A stretch of DNA of 64,000 nt, taken from NCBI RefSeq assembly GCF_046630445.1, contig NC_092335.1:632452001-632516000 (forward strand). Reading direction: 5' to 3'. Below the pieces are notes generated by a model. That model saw only the letters and a list, made by a program, of their open reading frames with translations. It was not told the DNA's origin and ran no database searches. Of this stretch, positions 1-11,113 are shown piece by piece. Position 1 is the first letter of the stretch, and every line of letters begins with the position of its first letter. Position numbers and translations under genes: made by a program. The DNA is from Rutidosis leptorrhynchoides (taxonomy: Eukaryota; Streptophyta; Magnoliopsida; Asterales; Asteraceae).

Positions 1-1757
1 ATATAAGAGTTTATAAACTAGAACATAGTTTAGTTGATTCTAAACTTGTTTAAAAAAAACTAATCTAATATTTCTAACTTAACTATAATAACACTTATTT
101 ACATGTATTATGATGTTATATTAAGTTAATATAAGAACTTATAACTTGTACATATGAAGAACACCTTGAAACTTAACATATATCGTTTAATCTCCATTCG
201 GTAAAAAGCGGGCTGTTTTGGGTTGGGAATTAAAAACCTATCTTAGACTTTGAGTTCGAGGCTAAGACTTTGGAAATATGTTAATATATGTAAATAAGAC
301 TTCCAGTATTTTTTTCATGATTTTAGACAAAGTGGAAGTATTTTATCAAAAATCATATATCGGGTGGATGCCGGGATTTTTCCAAATCTGACCACCGGCA
401 CAAAAAGAGGGTAAAACTCTAAAAATTACTACTTGGGCTGAAATTTTCGAATTGGTTTTGAAAAACAAACTTCTTAAGGAATCCATAGCAATTAGATTCA
501 CTTTAAACGGAGTTGTAATGAATATTTGGCGAGCAAAACAAAATCTGCTAAAATTAACTTTATATGGACGAAATTTATCTTATAAAAACTATACTAACCA
601 TATCCTTGCTAACTTTTCCTACATCCTATATATTTTTGGACATGTTATCATTAGTATAACAAAATATTATAATCTTGGTTAATTCCGAGATTGTATATAT
701 ATAATAATCTTGGTACGTTCCATGACAATACGTATACAATACGTTCGGATAAATCGAAAGACACCATGTACACAATACGTCTGGGTTAATTCTAAGACAA
801 TACGCGTACCATGGGTCATGATTGAGTCTATAACAATACGTATACAATACGCCGTGGGGTAATTCTAAGATTATATATACATACCGATTATTGGACTGTT
901 GGACTATTGGACTATATTTGGACAACTAACAAAGGACTACTAACACGAAAATGTTAAAAAAAAAAATATATAAGTATTCTATGAACTTGCTTTATTTTAT
1001 TCATATGTCGTATTATTATCTGAATCATTATTATTGTTATAGGTTCGTGAATCCAAGGACGACGGCCATATTTTTAATAAGTTAAAAACTTATTATTTTT
1101 CTATTTTACTACCGTGAGTTTCATTTGCTCCCTTTTTAATTGCTTTTGCAATATATATTTTTGGGCTGAGAATACATACGCTGTTTTATAAATGTTTACG
1201 AAATAGACACAAGTACTTAAAAATATATTCTACGTTGAGTTGTACCACTGGCATACTTCCCTGTAGCTTGGTAACTACTATTTACATGTGGTATTGTAAA
1301 CGCGAATCCTGTTGATAGATCTATCGGGCTTGACAACCCCAACCGGACTGGACGACCAGTATTCAACGGTTGCACAGTACTTCGTTTTGGTGACTACACT
1401 TGGTACGGTGTAGTGAGATTTCATAATAAAGGGAATATGCGACGTTGATTAAATGTTAAGTATGGTTACCAAGTGCTCAACCACTTAGAATATTTTTATT
1501 AAAACGTTTGTATACATGAAATCTTGTGGTCTATTAACATATGGAAATGATTGTTATGATAAACCTATGAACTCACCAACCTTTTGGTTGACACTTGAAA
1601 GCATGTTTATTCTCAGGTATTAAAGAAATCTTCCGCTGTGCATTAGCTCATTTTAAGGATATTACTTGGAGTCATTCATGGCATATTTAGATCAGTACCT
1701 CGCAATGGGACCAAATGATGAAGACTTCGTCCAGGTGGATAAGGACGGGTCCTTTCA
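1..1757 (+). mobile_element. LTR fragment, Tekay-like, cut by window start
   Basis: The 3' part of a long LTR in plus orientation. It carries blocks seen in the other long LTRs here: GTTCGTGAATCC near 1042, TTGGGCTGAGAATACAT near 1160, and CTTCCGCTGTGCATTAGCTC near 1630. Positions 170-260 are the reverse complement of part of the LTR at 38527-41971. The apparent end is CCTTTCA at 1757. No PBS follows, so this is a 3' LTR or a solo LTR. The left end is outside the window, so no TSD can be tested. Confidence 0.7.
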
Positions 1758-3311
1758 AATAAGTACTTCAACAAGTAATGTGTGCAAAGAACAATGCTAG
1801 TCTTGACCTAAACAAATAGGTCGTATCAATAACGGTAAACACGATAGGTCAAAGATGTTCAATTAGTCCTATGGCTCGTTACGACTCGATTATATAGCAT
1901 GTGAGTCAAATTGTCAAGTTTCATGCAAGGTACAAGTATAAAAGCACGTTAGAACTATTGCATAAGTGTTTGGTTAAGTTTGACTAAAAGTCAAACTTGG
2001 TCAAAGTCAAAGTCAACGGGGTCAGGTCGGGTATCCGACTAGTGTCCATCGATATGCAGTCGCATATAAGCATGTTAATCGGAGTTGCGAGTAAATGAGA
2101 GTCAAAATGTGGAAATAACTAAGAAGTTTGGCCAGGGGATATGCGCGGCGCGCGCAAGCTTGCGCGGCGCGCTTTACAACACGAATTCAGGTCAGGCCTC
2201 AATCAAGGAACCAACCATCTGACCCTTTACAAATGCGCGGTGCGCACAAAAATTGCGCGGCGCGCTTTAGTACGTGAAAACTGCTGTGCAGCAAATTTTT
2301 CTAAGGCTCGAACCAAATTTTACCCAAACACATTTTATGAACCGAAAATACCCAAAACATGTATCTTATATCGTTGGGAAGGTATTTTGATGAGGAAAAC
2401 AACTAAACACATTTCATCAATCAATCCGACATTTACAACAACCAAAATCACATTCAAAGCTCATCATTTAATGCACCCAAGTTCATAAATGCAATTCGAT
2501 GATTCGGCAACCAATTTACATGAACGATATGCCGTTTCGAAGGTAATCAAGCATACAACACAACCTAACGTTTACAAATAACATTTCATGTCATTCAAAG
2601 CATCAAAAGTCCATTTCAAGTTCATCAAACCCTAACCCAATTTCACCAAAATCACTAATCGAGTTCATGAAGTTTTCTAAAGCAACCTACACATCAAATT
2701 GAAGCTAGTGATACTAGGAACACATTTAATACTTGCACTTTATCATAACAACAACATTTAAGCAACCAAATCATCAATCAAACACACCAAACTTTCAAGT
2801 TCATGCTAGTTACCAAAAATAACGAGATCGAACATACAATTCATATATTCATGTTAGACTTGAGCCATAGACACTAATTAACAACTTTATAAGTTAAAAA
2901 CATCAAGAACACAAAATCTAGTGATTTTAGAAAGTTACCCAAATGCAATAAAGTTGGTATGGATTCGAAGAGGAAGTTGCAAGGATTCCAAATATGTAAT
3001 TTGTTTTGATTGAAGCTTGCTCGATTGGAATTAGATGATGATTCTATGTTTGTGTTCTTGAGAGAAAAAGAAAGAAAGAAGGAAAGAAAGAAGGAGAAGT
3101 GAGTGAGTGGAGGTGGTGAGGTGGTTGACTTAGTCAACTACTAGCCACCTCTTTGGTTAAGTGGCAAAACTAGTCCCTCGAGTTCGGTTACGGGTGCGTG
3201 AATTACCTAAACGAGATAATTTAAAATGCGTATCAACGGGAGATGTTATAATTATATAACGGACTTTAAAATAGTTAAACGGAAAGTAAACGGAAAAAGA
3301 CGGGATGTTAC
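1758..3311 (-). mobile_element. Minus-strand LTR portion (TGTAACATCCCG type)
   Basis: Read on the minus strand this begins TGTAACATCCCG at 3311, a common plant Ty3/gypsy LTR start. It interrupts the ORF at 3312-3595. It has a purine tract at 3061-3110 (CT-rich on the coding strand, leader-like) and two GC-rich inverted-repeat clusters at 2143-2172 and 2234-2265. The left end is not visible because the LTR at 1-1757 lies next to it. No coding ORF is credible here. Confidence 0.6.
2143..2265. repeat. GC-rich palindrome cluster (GCGCGGCGCGC)
   Basis: CGCGCAAGCTTGCGCG at 2151-2166 is a perfect 16-bp palindrome flanked on both sides by GCGCGGCGCGC. A second, imperfect pair lies at 2234-2265. The surrounding DNA is AT-rich. 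No clear TATA box is adjacent, unlike the other palindrome clusters in this window. Confidence 0.8.
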
Positions 3312-3595
3312 AGAAATCTTATCATCTTAGTTTCTGTGTTGAAGCTATAGTTGGCATAGAACTCTCTTATCAACTCGGGATATATAGGTCCATTGATTAG
3401 AACGAACGAACCTAGATCCCTCTGAAACAGCTTGTCAATTACTTCAGGGAATGCTTCAAGACTTATGATTCTTCCTTCTGCTATTGCTCTTATTTTGAGC
3501 CATTTCTTGTTATATGTTGTACGTTTTCTCGCATCAGTTGGAGGATTATATATATTCTCTCCTCCTCTAGATTGAGCATCTCGGGTCCTTGCCAT
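3312..3595 (-). pseudogene. N-terminal fragment of a plant transposon-type ORF
   Basis: Reads from ATG at 3595 to the LTR junction at 3311, where the frame is cut; the frame then closes within the LTR. About 94 residues are visible, starting MARTRDAQSRG and including LEAFPEVIDKL and the stretch YPELIREFYANY. The 'REFYAN' signature is typical of the N-terminal region of Athila/Tat accessory proteins (the 'putative plant transposon protein' domain). The function of such proteins is unknown. It lies downstream of a copia-like gag on the same strand, as the second gene of that element. Family assignment is from motif memory and is moderate. Confidence 0.55.
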
Positions 3596-3598
3596 TTT

Positions 3599-4108
3599 CT
3601 ACACAATGATACTTCAAATTAATTCAAAGTGTATAATTTCAATTGTAGGCAACAAGTTTTACAAACTTTAATTATCATCAATACTTAGACGTTTTGATGT
3701 TAATGTTCTTCACATTTTCACTCTTCATTAGTATCAATGAGTTTGCAACTAGATTAAGATTTTCACGAAGTTCATATGTGTTCTAGACTTTTGAAATCAT
3801 CATCAACACATGCTTTGACATTCAACATTATTACACTCAATTTGCAACAATGTCATTCATATCATATGAACAATGCTTCTATGAAAATCTAACCTAGATG
3901 TATAATGAACCCTAGAATTATCCAAAGTTAAATCAATGCATAGATAGACAATAATCATTACTACAATCGTTTCTAAATTGTTCTTCAAGAACAATTTCAA
4001 TTGTTTGCATCAATTTAGGTTTTGATTCATTCTAGTTATCGTTTATTCATAACCCTAATTCATCATACAAACACAATTGAATGTTAGGAAAGCAAGGATT
4101 AATCATAC
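3599..4108 (-). other. Putative leader intron of the 3312-3595 ORF
   Basis: On the minus strand, a donor TTCG|GTATGATT falls at 4108 and an acceptor TTGTGTAG at 3599, four bases before the ATG at 3595. The interior is AT-rich and has no ORF. This parallels the intron proposed at 15472-16110 in the Athila-like element. Inference from splice consensus only. Confidence 0.35.
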
Positions 4109-4252
4109 CGAAAGTAGGAATTGAAATTGAGGGAATGAGTGTTCTTCTTCGTGCGGTCGATCTCCTCAGCCGTGTGTAGGTGTGTGTGTTTTGAAGTGGG
4201 TTGAAAAGAAATAAAAGTGAGGGTTTAGTTTAATTTAAAACAGAATCAGACC

Positions 4253-4362
4253 ATGCACGGTCGAAGCACGGTCGATCGTGGTGTTAGCCGTGAAGATATT
4301 TTCACACGTACAGGACAGGAGTCTGCGGTCGTGTATACGGTCAGCCGTGGTGCTGTCGTGGA
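4253..4362. repeat. GC-rich near-palindrome cluster (CGGTCGAYCG)
   Basis: CACGGTCGATCGTG at 4267-4280 is a near-perfect palindrome, with related CACGGTCG, GCGGTCG and CAGCCGTGG copies around it. It lies upstream (minus strand) of the putative leader intron and ORF. The same motif recurs at 6513-6556 and 7769-7888. Confidence 0.7.
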
Positions 4363-4756
4363 TCCTTCTGATCACTCGTTTCTTTACTTCTTCTTTCTTC
4401 CAACGCGTTTTGACGATTCTTAGGTTCTATAGAATACTTGAGGACAAGTTTTCTTTTCCTAACATTGAATGATTACATCCTCCCGATGTTTAATCATCAA
4501 TGACACGTAATATACTATATCTATATGTATATATATGTATATATTCATATTTAATCACACATAGTATACACAAAACGCATCAATCTAGTATTTAGCATGC
4601 AATACATGTTTTCACATAAACACACAATCCTAAGGCAAGTAAGTTTCCTACACTCTATCTTTTAAAATCATTTTCCAAAAGCAATTTTGCATTTGTAAGA
4701 AAAACCTTTCATTTATACAATGTCTTTTGAGAAGGTTATTCTCATTAGCATTTTGA

Positions 4757-5689
4757 TCATTGATTTTGATTGATTTTAAGATTACCCAATCCTTGACTTA
4801 TCCCTACCATGGAATTGCTAGCTTGGTCCATTTTTCCCATGTTTTCAATTTTTCTAATAATAGACAATGGACTTTGATTACAAGATTTGTGTTTGCTCGA
4901 GTCGTGACATATATTCATTTCATGTTTACCTCTTGATGAATCACAAATAGTTATTCTTTCAAGTTTTCTTTTCAAGGTGTTATTTTCATCAATTAAAACT
5001 TTGTTAAGTTGTCTAATTTTGTGTAATTCTTTCTCCAAAAGTTTTACTTTGTCACGACTACTATCATACACAAATTTAATAGTCTTGTAATCATCTTACA
5101 ATTCTTCATAATTAGAAGGATAGAATACATGTACCTCATTGCAATCCATGCTTGAGACATCGTCTTCTTTGAATGGAGATTCAACCTCTTCTTCACTTTG
5201 ACCATCTTGATCCAAATCATTCAAAGAACTCATGAGGCAAAAGTCTTCATTTCCATCCAACCCTTTTGCTTAAGAATCACCAACCTTTTCCAAATCCTTC
5301 TCTATTCCTTTACCCTTTAAACTCCTAGAGTTTAAATCTTCTTGAGAACATAGTGAGTCCCACCATTCTTTTGCACTTTCACATGAGATTATCTTTAATC
5401 TTTCTTCACTAGGAAGAATTCCATGAAGTAGTGAAATTGCATCAAATTGTTTCAAAACATCATTGTTTTGAAATGTTGACTTCACTAGTCTTGAACTAGC
5501 TTGTGGTACAAAGTCTCCTACTTTGATTATTCTCCACAAGTAGTAATCCTTGGATTTGAGATAAGACTCAAATCTTGATTTCCACACATCAATATTCATC
5601 TTATCAAAGATTGGTGCTTCTTTCACCAATTCTTCTAAGAATCCCATAGTTTGAGTTGATCCGAGAATCGTTGACTCAAGTTTTTGCAT
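4757..5689 (-). pseudogene. gag: Copia-type gag, broken (SIRE-like)
   Basis: The first open part, 5689 to 5270, starts MQKLESTIL and includes APIFDKMNIDVWKSRFESYL and CESAKEWWDSL, the usual Ty1/copia gag core. The frame stops at TAA 5270. A second part (5071-4757) with heptad-like Leu/Lys/Glu content, for example VKLLEKELHKIRQLNKVLID, matches the coiled-coil C-terminal part of SIRE-type gag. Between them the translation continues (SSMDCNEVHVFYPSNYEEL) up to TAA at 5096-5098, which one C-to-T change in CAA would explain. No zinc knuckle, protease, integrase or RT follows. The capsid is non-functional as it stands. Confidence 0.7.
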
Positions 5690-5743
5690 AAAACGAATTT
5701 TGACGCTCTCGCGATCATTTGTAGTGCAATGATTTGAGCAACC

Positions 5744-5755
5744 GCTCTGATACCA
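5744..5755 (-). other. Primer-binding site, tRNA-iMet type
   Basis: The minus strand reads TGGTATCAGAGC, complementary to the 3' end of initiator tRNA-Met. It lies two bases from the LTR end (...GTTACTTACA, boundary at 5758). Confidence 0.85.
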
Positions 5756-6477
5756 ATTGTAAGTAACTAGAGGGGGTGAATAGTTACTTAGTACGTTTTT
5801 AACACTTTTTCGATTGATCACCAAATTAGATTTAACTTTGATCAACCAACTCAACTCAAACTTGATGTGTGTAGTGTATATGTTCAAAATGATAAATGAA
5901 GTAATGTAAAGAACATAGACATAAGGATTTATAGTGGTTCGGGTGGATGTTAACTAATCCACCTTAATCCACTCCCCGATTACACTAATCGGGATTTGTT
6001 GCTTCACTAAGCACTTTTCTCCAAACCCGGTGGAGATCCAATTTACAAGTCTTCAACTTCTTTGGTAGACAACAAACCTAATCTTTCTATCCCTTTGAAA
6101 GATCAACTCCAACCTAGATCAACTTGTCTTCACCTTGGACAAGTATTAATCTTCAAATAAGATTAATCAACTTCCTAAGTCCCTTTAAGGAAGTAGATCA
6201 CTAAGCTAGCCTATGCTTCTACTAATTGAAGTTACTAGACTTATACACTTTGCAATGATGATCCTAACACAATACTAGGACATACATTACATTAAGTAAA
6301 CTCACAAGATAAATGATTTTGATTAGTAAGTTTACAACAACCCAATTCTATATGTATAAGATCATAGAATCTTCTCTTGCTTGATCACATTTGAGTAGTA
6401 GTTGATGCACTTGTGATCACTGGAGATAAGCCTTTGAAATATGCAAGAGGGTCAGCTTCAAATGCTCTTAAATGTTT

Positions 6478-6556
6478 GCCTTTTATAGTGAGATTCAAAA
6501 AATTTCCGTTGACACACGGTTGCCTGCACGGTCGACCGTGGTGCGACCGTGCCTGC
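6478..6556 (-). promoter_or_regulatory. LTR promoter: TATA box with upstream palindromes
   Basis: The minus strand reads TATAAAAGGC (6487 to 6478). Upstream of it (6513-6556) are CACGGTCGACCGTG at 6527-6540, a perfect 14-bp palindrome, and a partial copy TGCGACCGTGC. The spacing resembles that in the Athila-like LTR (palindromes at 8486-8536, TATA at 8558). Confidence 0.65.
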
Positions 6557-7768
6557 TCCAGTCCAAAATTGGTATCTGTTGTATAGCCATTTGACTCATA
6601 TTTGAACACCATATTTTGGCACCTTTACTCCTTCTAGCACCTGCAAAAGAAACCAAACATCCTATAGAAGTACTATATGCATTAAGTGTGTGAGATTTAG
6701 TCTTATTGCATGAAAGTGACTAATCATTCCAAAAGTGGCAAACCCAACATTCTTGGAGAAGTGTCTTGATTAATATTTTGGGAAATTTCAGATTGGTCAA
6801 GACTTAGTTAGTCACTTTAATGCTCTTGGTTCAATTCTAAAGATTAGTCACTATGTCATTAACTCCCTAGTTTCAATTAATCACAAGTCATGTTCCTTTA
6901 GAGTTTAGTTAGGGTTTAATTGAATAATGTCTCTATAAGATAATCATGAAGTATGTAGAGACATTAAGGTTAAGTCATTCTTGAATAAGCAATCACACTT
7001 AGTTACTTAGACTAGACAAAATAGACAATTGACTATACTTTCATTGTGAACCATTTTACACTTAATCTATTGGAGTAGGTTAGTTACTTGAATCCTAACT
7101 AATGAGCACATAGCAAACATATTAATCAAGTTGACAAGTTTATGAGTATTAAGCATATTGGCAAGTAGCAAGTAATACTCACATAGCAAGAAATAGTTAT
7201 TCTAGGATCAATCATATAGATACTTGCACAACTTATAATTCAAGCACTTAATAAGTTTAATGTGCAATATAACACATTACATGATTAATGTGTAAGCACA
7301 CATTAATGTCCAACACATGCACAAGGGAAGAGCAATCTCTAGTTGGGACTTGGTGACCATCCTAAATGTATCTAAGTGTGTTTTAGGACTACAAGTCATT
7401 ACTAGTTAATCTTAAGAGCATTGTTCATCATTTAGCCTTAATTAATCACTCAGTCATTTCTAATAGCAATCATTGTTCTAGTGACATTGGCTTAAGTGTG
7501 TTGGTACTTGATGATCATACTAAGGATATCTAGATAAGAATTAAGATCATAAGTTGTTGATTAACACTTATGTGTTATGCCTAATCTTGGTTAATTTGTC
7601 ATTAAGATGTCATTAGGTATAATTAATCACAATTAGTGTTTTTATGACCAAAACTCAATTGAGTATGGAGAAGGCATCTATTCTAAGCATGTTGAGAAAG
7701 GTTTCATGAATTATAGATGTCGGGAACTAGTCAAACTTTATTTGGTCAAAAACGGTGACAGAAGAAAC

Positions 7769-7888
7769 TGCGGTCGCACTGCGGTTGACCGTGGTGGCGA
7801 TCGTGCAACTTGTTTTCACAAAACTGCGTTGCAATTCAGTTTGGGGTTTCACGGTTGACTATGCGGTCGACCGTACCTCGACCGTGTG
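7769..7888. repeat. Second CGGTCGACCG cluster in the LTR
   Basis: Several copies of GCGGTYGACCGT-like sequence are present. CGGTCGACCG at 7864-7873 is a perfect palindrome, with CGGTTGACCG, CGATCG and CGACCG nearby. It is the same motif as at 4253-4362 and 6513-6556, which supports one element. No obvious TATA box adjoins it. Confidence 0.65.
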
Positions 7889-8485
7889 TTTACCAGAACT
7901 TTTAATTTTATTCTTTAACCTATGTTTGACTTGGTCGTTTGCAAGATAAAGTATGGATTAGTGACCTTGCGTGTTTTATGTTAAGATGTCAGTCATCACT
8001 TATGCATATGTATGTGTGATAACGCTAAAAAGGAACACATATTTCATAGCATTATCCCTCCAGAAAGACAAGATTTCAGTTGCAATTGTTCTAAATACAA
8101 GTGATATTCGTATAAATAAATAAGTGCGAAGACTGAAGACGCAAATGAAGATTTGAAGACGCAAATGACCAAAAAGCTCAAACGTACAAGTTACAATCCA
8201 AGTGGTTCTAATTATTGATGAGAAACGTCTAAATATTGACAAGAGTATGAATCGCGGAACGCAAATTACAATATATCTCAGCGTACAAAAAGACGTTCGA
8301 AAATCCGGAACCGGGACTTAAATCAAGAAACAACGTACGACTCAACGGAGCTAAAATTACAAGTCCACTATGCACAAGAATATAATATAATATTTAAATA
8401 ATTATATAAATTATTTATATATTATATATATTTATTAAATTATGTCGACAAGCTAGCAAACGAATTCAAATGAGCTGGAAAATGA

Positions 8486-8536
8486 AGCTCCGCGATCGCG
8501 GAGCTGTGAAGGCTAAAAGCCACGCGATCGCGGAGT
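8486..8536. repeat. Paired GCGATCGC palindromes, copy 1 (LTR)
   Basis: AGCTCCGCGATCGCGGAGCT at 8486-8505 is a perfect 20-bp palindrome. After a 16-base spacer comes ACGCGATCGCGGAG (core CGCGATCGCG at 8523-8532). CpG-dense in an AT-rich LTR. Confidence 0.9.
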
Positions 8537-8557
8537 AAACAGGGGAAGGTGTGGGCC

Positions 8558-8564
8558 TATAAAA
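8558..8564 (+). promoter_or_regulatory. TATA box of the 5' LTR
   Basis: TATAAAA inside GGCCTATAAAAGGC, 22 bp after the palindrome pair. The 3' LTR has the same arrangement. Confidence 0.75.
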
Positions 8565-9910
8565 GGCAGCGCAATTCGATCGAAATAATTACACTTTTTC
8601 TCTTCTTATTCATATCTCACGATATATATATATATATATATTATAATTTTAATTTTAATTTAAGTTTAATAATAATTGGGGTATTGTAGCGAATGATTTA
8701 CGGGTTTTAAAGTCGAATCTCTGTCCGTGTAACACTACACTATATTTAATCATTGTAAGTTATGTTCAACCTTTTTAAATTAATGTCTCGTAACTAAGTT
8801 ATTATTATGCTTATTTGAGCCGAAGTAGTCGTGATGTTGGACTAAATATTAAAGACGGGGTTATTGGGCTTTGGACCATAATTAAGGTTTGAATAAAAGA
8901 CCAACACTTGTGGCCATGGGACTATGGGCTATTAATGGACTTTATATTAACTAAATTATATTTAGTTAATATAAAGATTTACAATTTGAAGTCTCTATAA
9001 ATAACCACATACGCCTGATCGGGTACGGTAGGCGGGATATTTATAGATACTGATAATCGTACATTTGACCGGGAACGGGGGAATGGATTAATAGACTATG
9101 GACTAATTAAAACAGGGGTGGATTACATTCAAGGGTAATTGGTGTAATTGATAATAAAGTATTAATACCTTGGACTACATACAGTCGATAACCTGGTGTA
9201 GTTATTAACAAGTATTAACACCTTGTTACAGTTCGGATCCCTAATTAGTTGGAATATTTGACTTCGGGTATAAGGTTAATTTGATGACGAGCACCTATTA
9301 TAATTATAACCGATGAACTATTATGGACATAAAACCAAATGGGTATCAAATAATCCAGGCCAAAGGACAATTAACCCAGGGTAATAAATTATAATCAAAA
9401 TGTCAAACATCATGATTACGGAAGTTTAAATAAGCATAATTATTTTATTGATTATCTCATCGTACTTTTATTTACTGTCATTTAATTATCGCAATTTTAT
9501 TTATCGCATTTTTAATTATCGTCATTTACTTTACGCATTAAATTAAGTTTTATTTATATATTTTACATTAGGTTTTGACTGTGATCTAAGTTTTAAAATC
9601 GACAAACCGGTCATTAAATGGTAAAACCCCCATTTTAATAATAATAAGACTACTACTTATATATATATATTTATAAAAATATAAAATATAGTACGTTTCC
9701 AATCGACATCCATGTGGAACGAATCGGACTTACCTAAAACTAAACTATTCTACGATTAGGTACACTGCCTATAAGTGTTGTAGCAAGGTTTAAAGTATAT
9801 CCGTTCTATAAATAAATAAATAACTTGTGTAAATCGTATCGTATTTAATAGTATTTCCTTGTAAAATTACTACTATTTCATATATACCTCGCTGCACATC
9901 AAGATATTTT

Positions 9911-9928
9911 TGGCGCCGCTGCCGGGGA
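9911..9928 (+). other. Primer-binding site, tRNA-Asp type
   Basis: TGGCGCCGCTGCCGGGGA, nine bases after the LTR. It differs by one base (C for T) from the complement of the plant tRNA-Asp 3' end, the usual primer of Athila elements. Confidence 0.85.
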
Positions 9929-11113
9929 CACCGAAAGCGAAACGCTATAAAAAACAAAAAAATTTTAAGCTATTTTTGTAAAAATATATAAGTTTTCATA
10001 AAAATACAAAAATTTTTAAGATAAAGTAATAAAATTGTTTTAATTTTAAATTTTAAGTTTTAAAAAAAAAATATAAGTCTATTTTTATTTTATAAAAAAA
10101 TTACCTATCTTTTATTTTATAAAAAAAAAATAAAATAATAAAAAAACCAAGTTGGGCCGAACTGTTTTAGCCCAAGGTTTTTATCCGAGAACTATTTACT
10201 CCGCGATCGCGGAGTCTGTAAGCCTTTTTCTACGCGATCGCGTAGCAGCCCTGACAGACCCATCCTAGGACATCATTAATGCTGTTTAGGGTTTAATTAA
10301 ATAAATAATTATTATTAATTAAATTAAGTTTAGGGTTTAGTTAATTTATTATTTAGTTTAGATTTAATTAATTTGATATATTAAGTTTTAAATTAGTTTT
10401 TAAATTATATATAAATTAATACTTTTATAAAATAATAATATAAAAATAATATTTTTATAAAAATTATATTTTTATCATTTTAGTTAAATTTTGTATTTTT
10501 ATTATTTATTCGTAATTGTTTTATTTATCGTTCGCAATTAGTTTTAATTTAGTTTTTGCCGTAGTTAACTTTATATTTCTAGAATTTTAAGTTTTGCCGT
10601 AATTCTCCCTTAAGGTCTTTTTCTTAGAACCAGATTTTAAGAGCCTTAGAATTTTACGACAACGCTTTTCGCTTTAGTAAGTTTATAGATTTTAGTGCAT
10701 TTAAGTAATTGTCGTTTTCCGATTAGAATTGCATTTAAATTTTAATACCTTTAAGTTTAATATCTTTAGTCGCAACTTTTAGTTTTAAGTTTTTAGACGC
10801 TAAACTTTAGACGTAAAACTTTAATTTCTAAGTTTTAGTTTATTTTTCGACGTTTGTTTATTTTCTTCTTGTTTTTCGACGCTATTTTTCATTTTCATTT
10901 CTACACGCTAGATTTTAGGACATAGACCCCAATTTTCTGGTTCGTAGTAATAGTTGGATTTGTTAGTGGCGAGTTGTGGATTTTCCGATTTAAAGGATCC
11001 TGGCTACCTGCTGCATCTATTGATTATTCAAAGCGTGGGCAAAATCAGAAAAGTCTATTAATTTGATAACTTAAATAATTTTTACATTTATAACTAATAG
11101 GTTACGTAAGTGA
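9929..11113 (+). other. Untranslated leader of the Athila-like element
   Basis: AT-rich, without a credible ORF. It holds the second palindrome pair (10198-10245). The rest is low-complexity TTTTAAGTTTTAA-type sequence. Confidence 0.75.
10198..10245. repeat. Paired GCGATCGC palindromes, copy 2 (leader)
   Basis: ACTCCGCGATCGCGGAGT (10198-10215) and CTACGCGATCGCGTAG (10230-10245), both perfect palindromes. The spacer between them differs from that of the LTR copy, so this is a separately diverged copy, not a recent LTR duplication. Confidence 0.9.

Larger units (their letters stand above)
5758..8016 (-). mobile_element. 5' LTR of the copia-like element (part 1)
   Basis: The inner end carries CTATTCACCCCCTCTAG, a hallmark of SIRE-type LTR ends, then the PBS. 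A TATA box lies at 6478-6487. The outer end is uncertain. Either the LTR continues past the Athila insertion to 22110, for about 2.9 kb in total, or it starts near 7986 (minus TGACATCTTAAC) inside a different LTR that begins at 22110. The second reading leaves one palindrome type per LTR. The 5758-8016 stretch has no credible ORF. Confidence 0.55.
8017..9901 (+). repeat. 5' LTR of the Athila-like element (1885 bp)
   Basis: Begins TGATAACGCTAAAAAGG and ends CTCGCTGCACATCA. By eye it differs from the 3' LTR at about a dozen bases plus two small TA-length changes, so the insertion is young. It carries the paired GCGATCGC palindromes and a TATA box at 8558. Confidence 0.93.
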
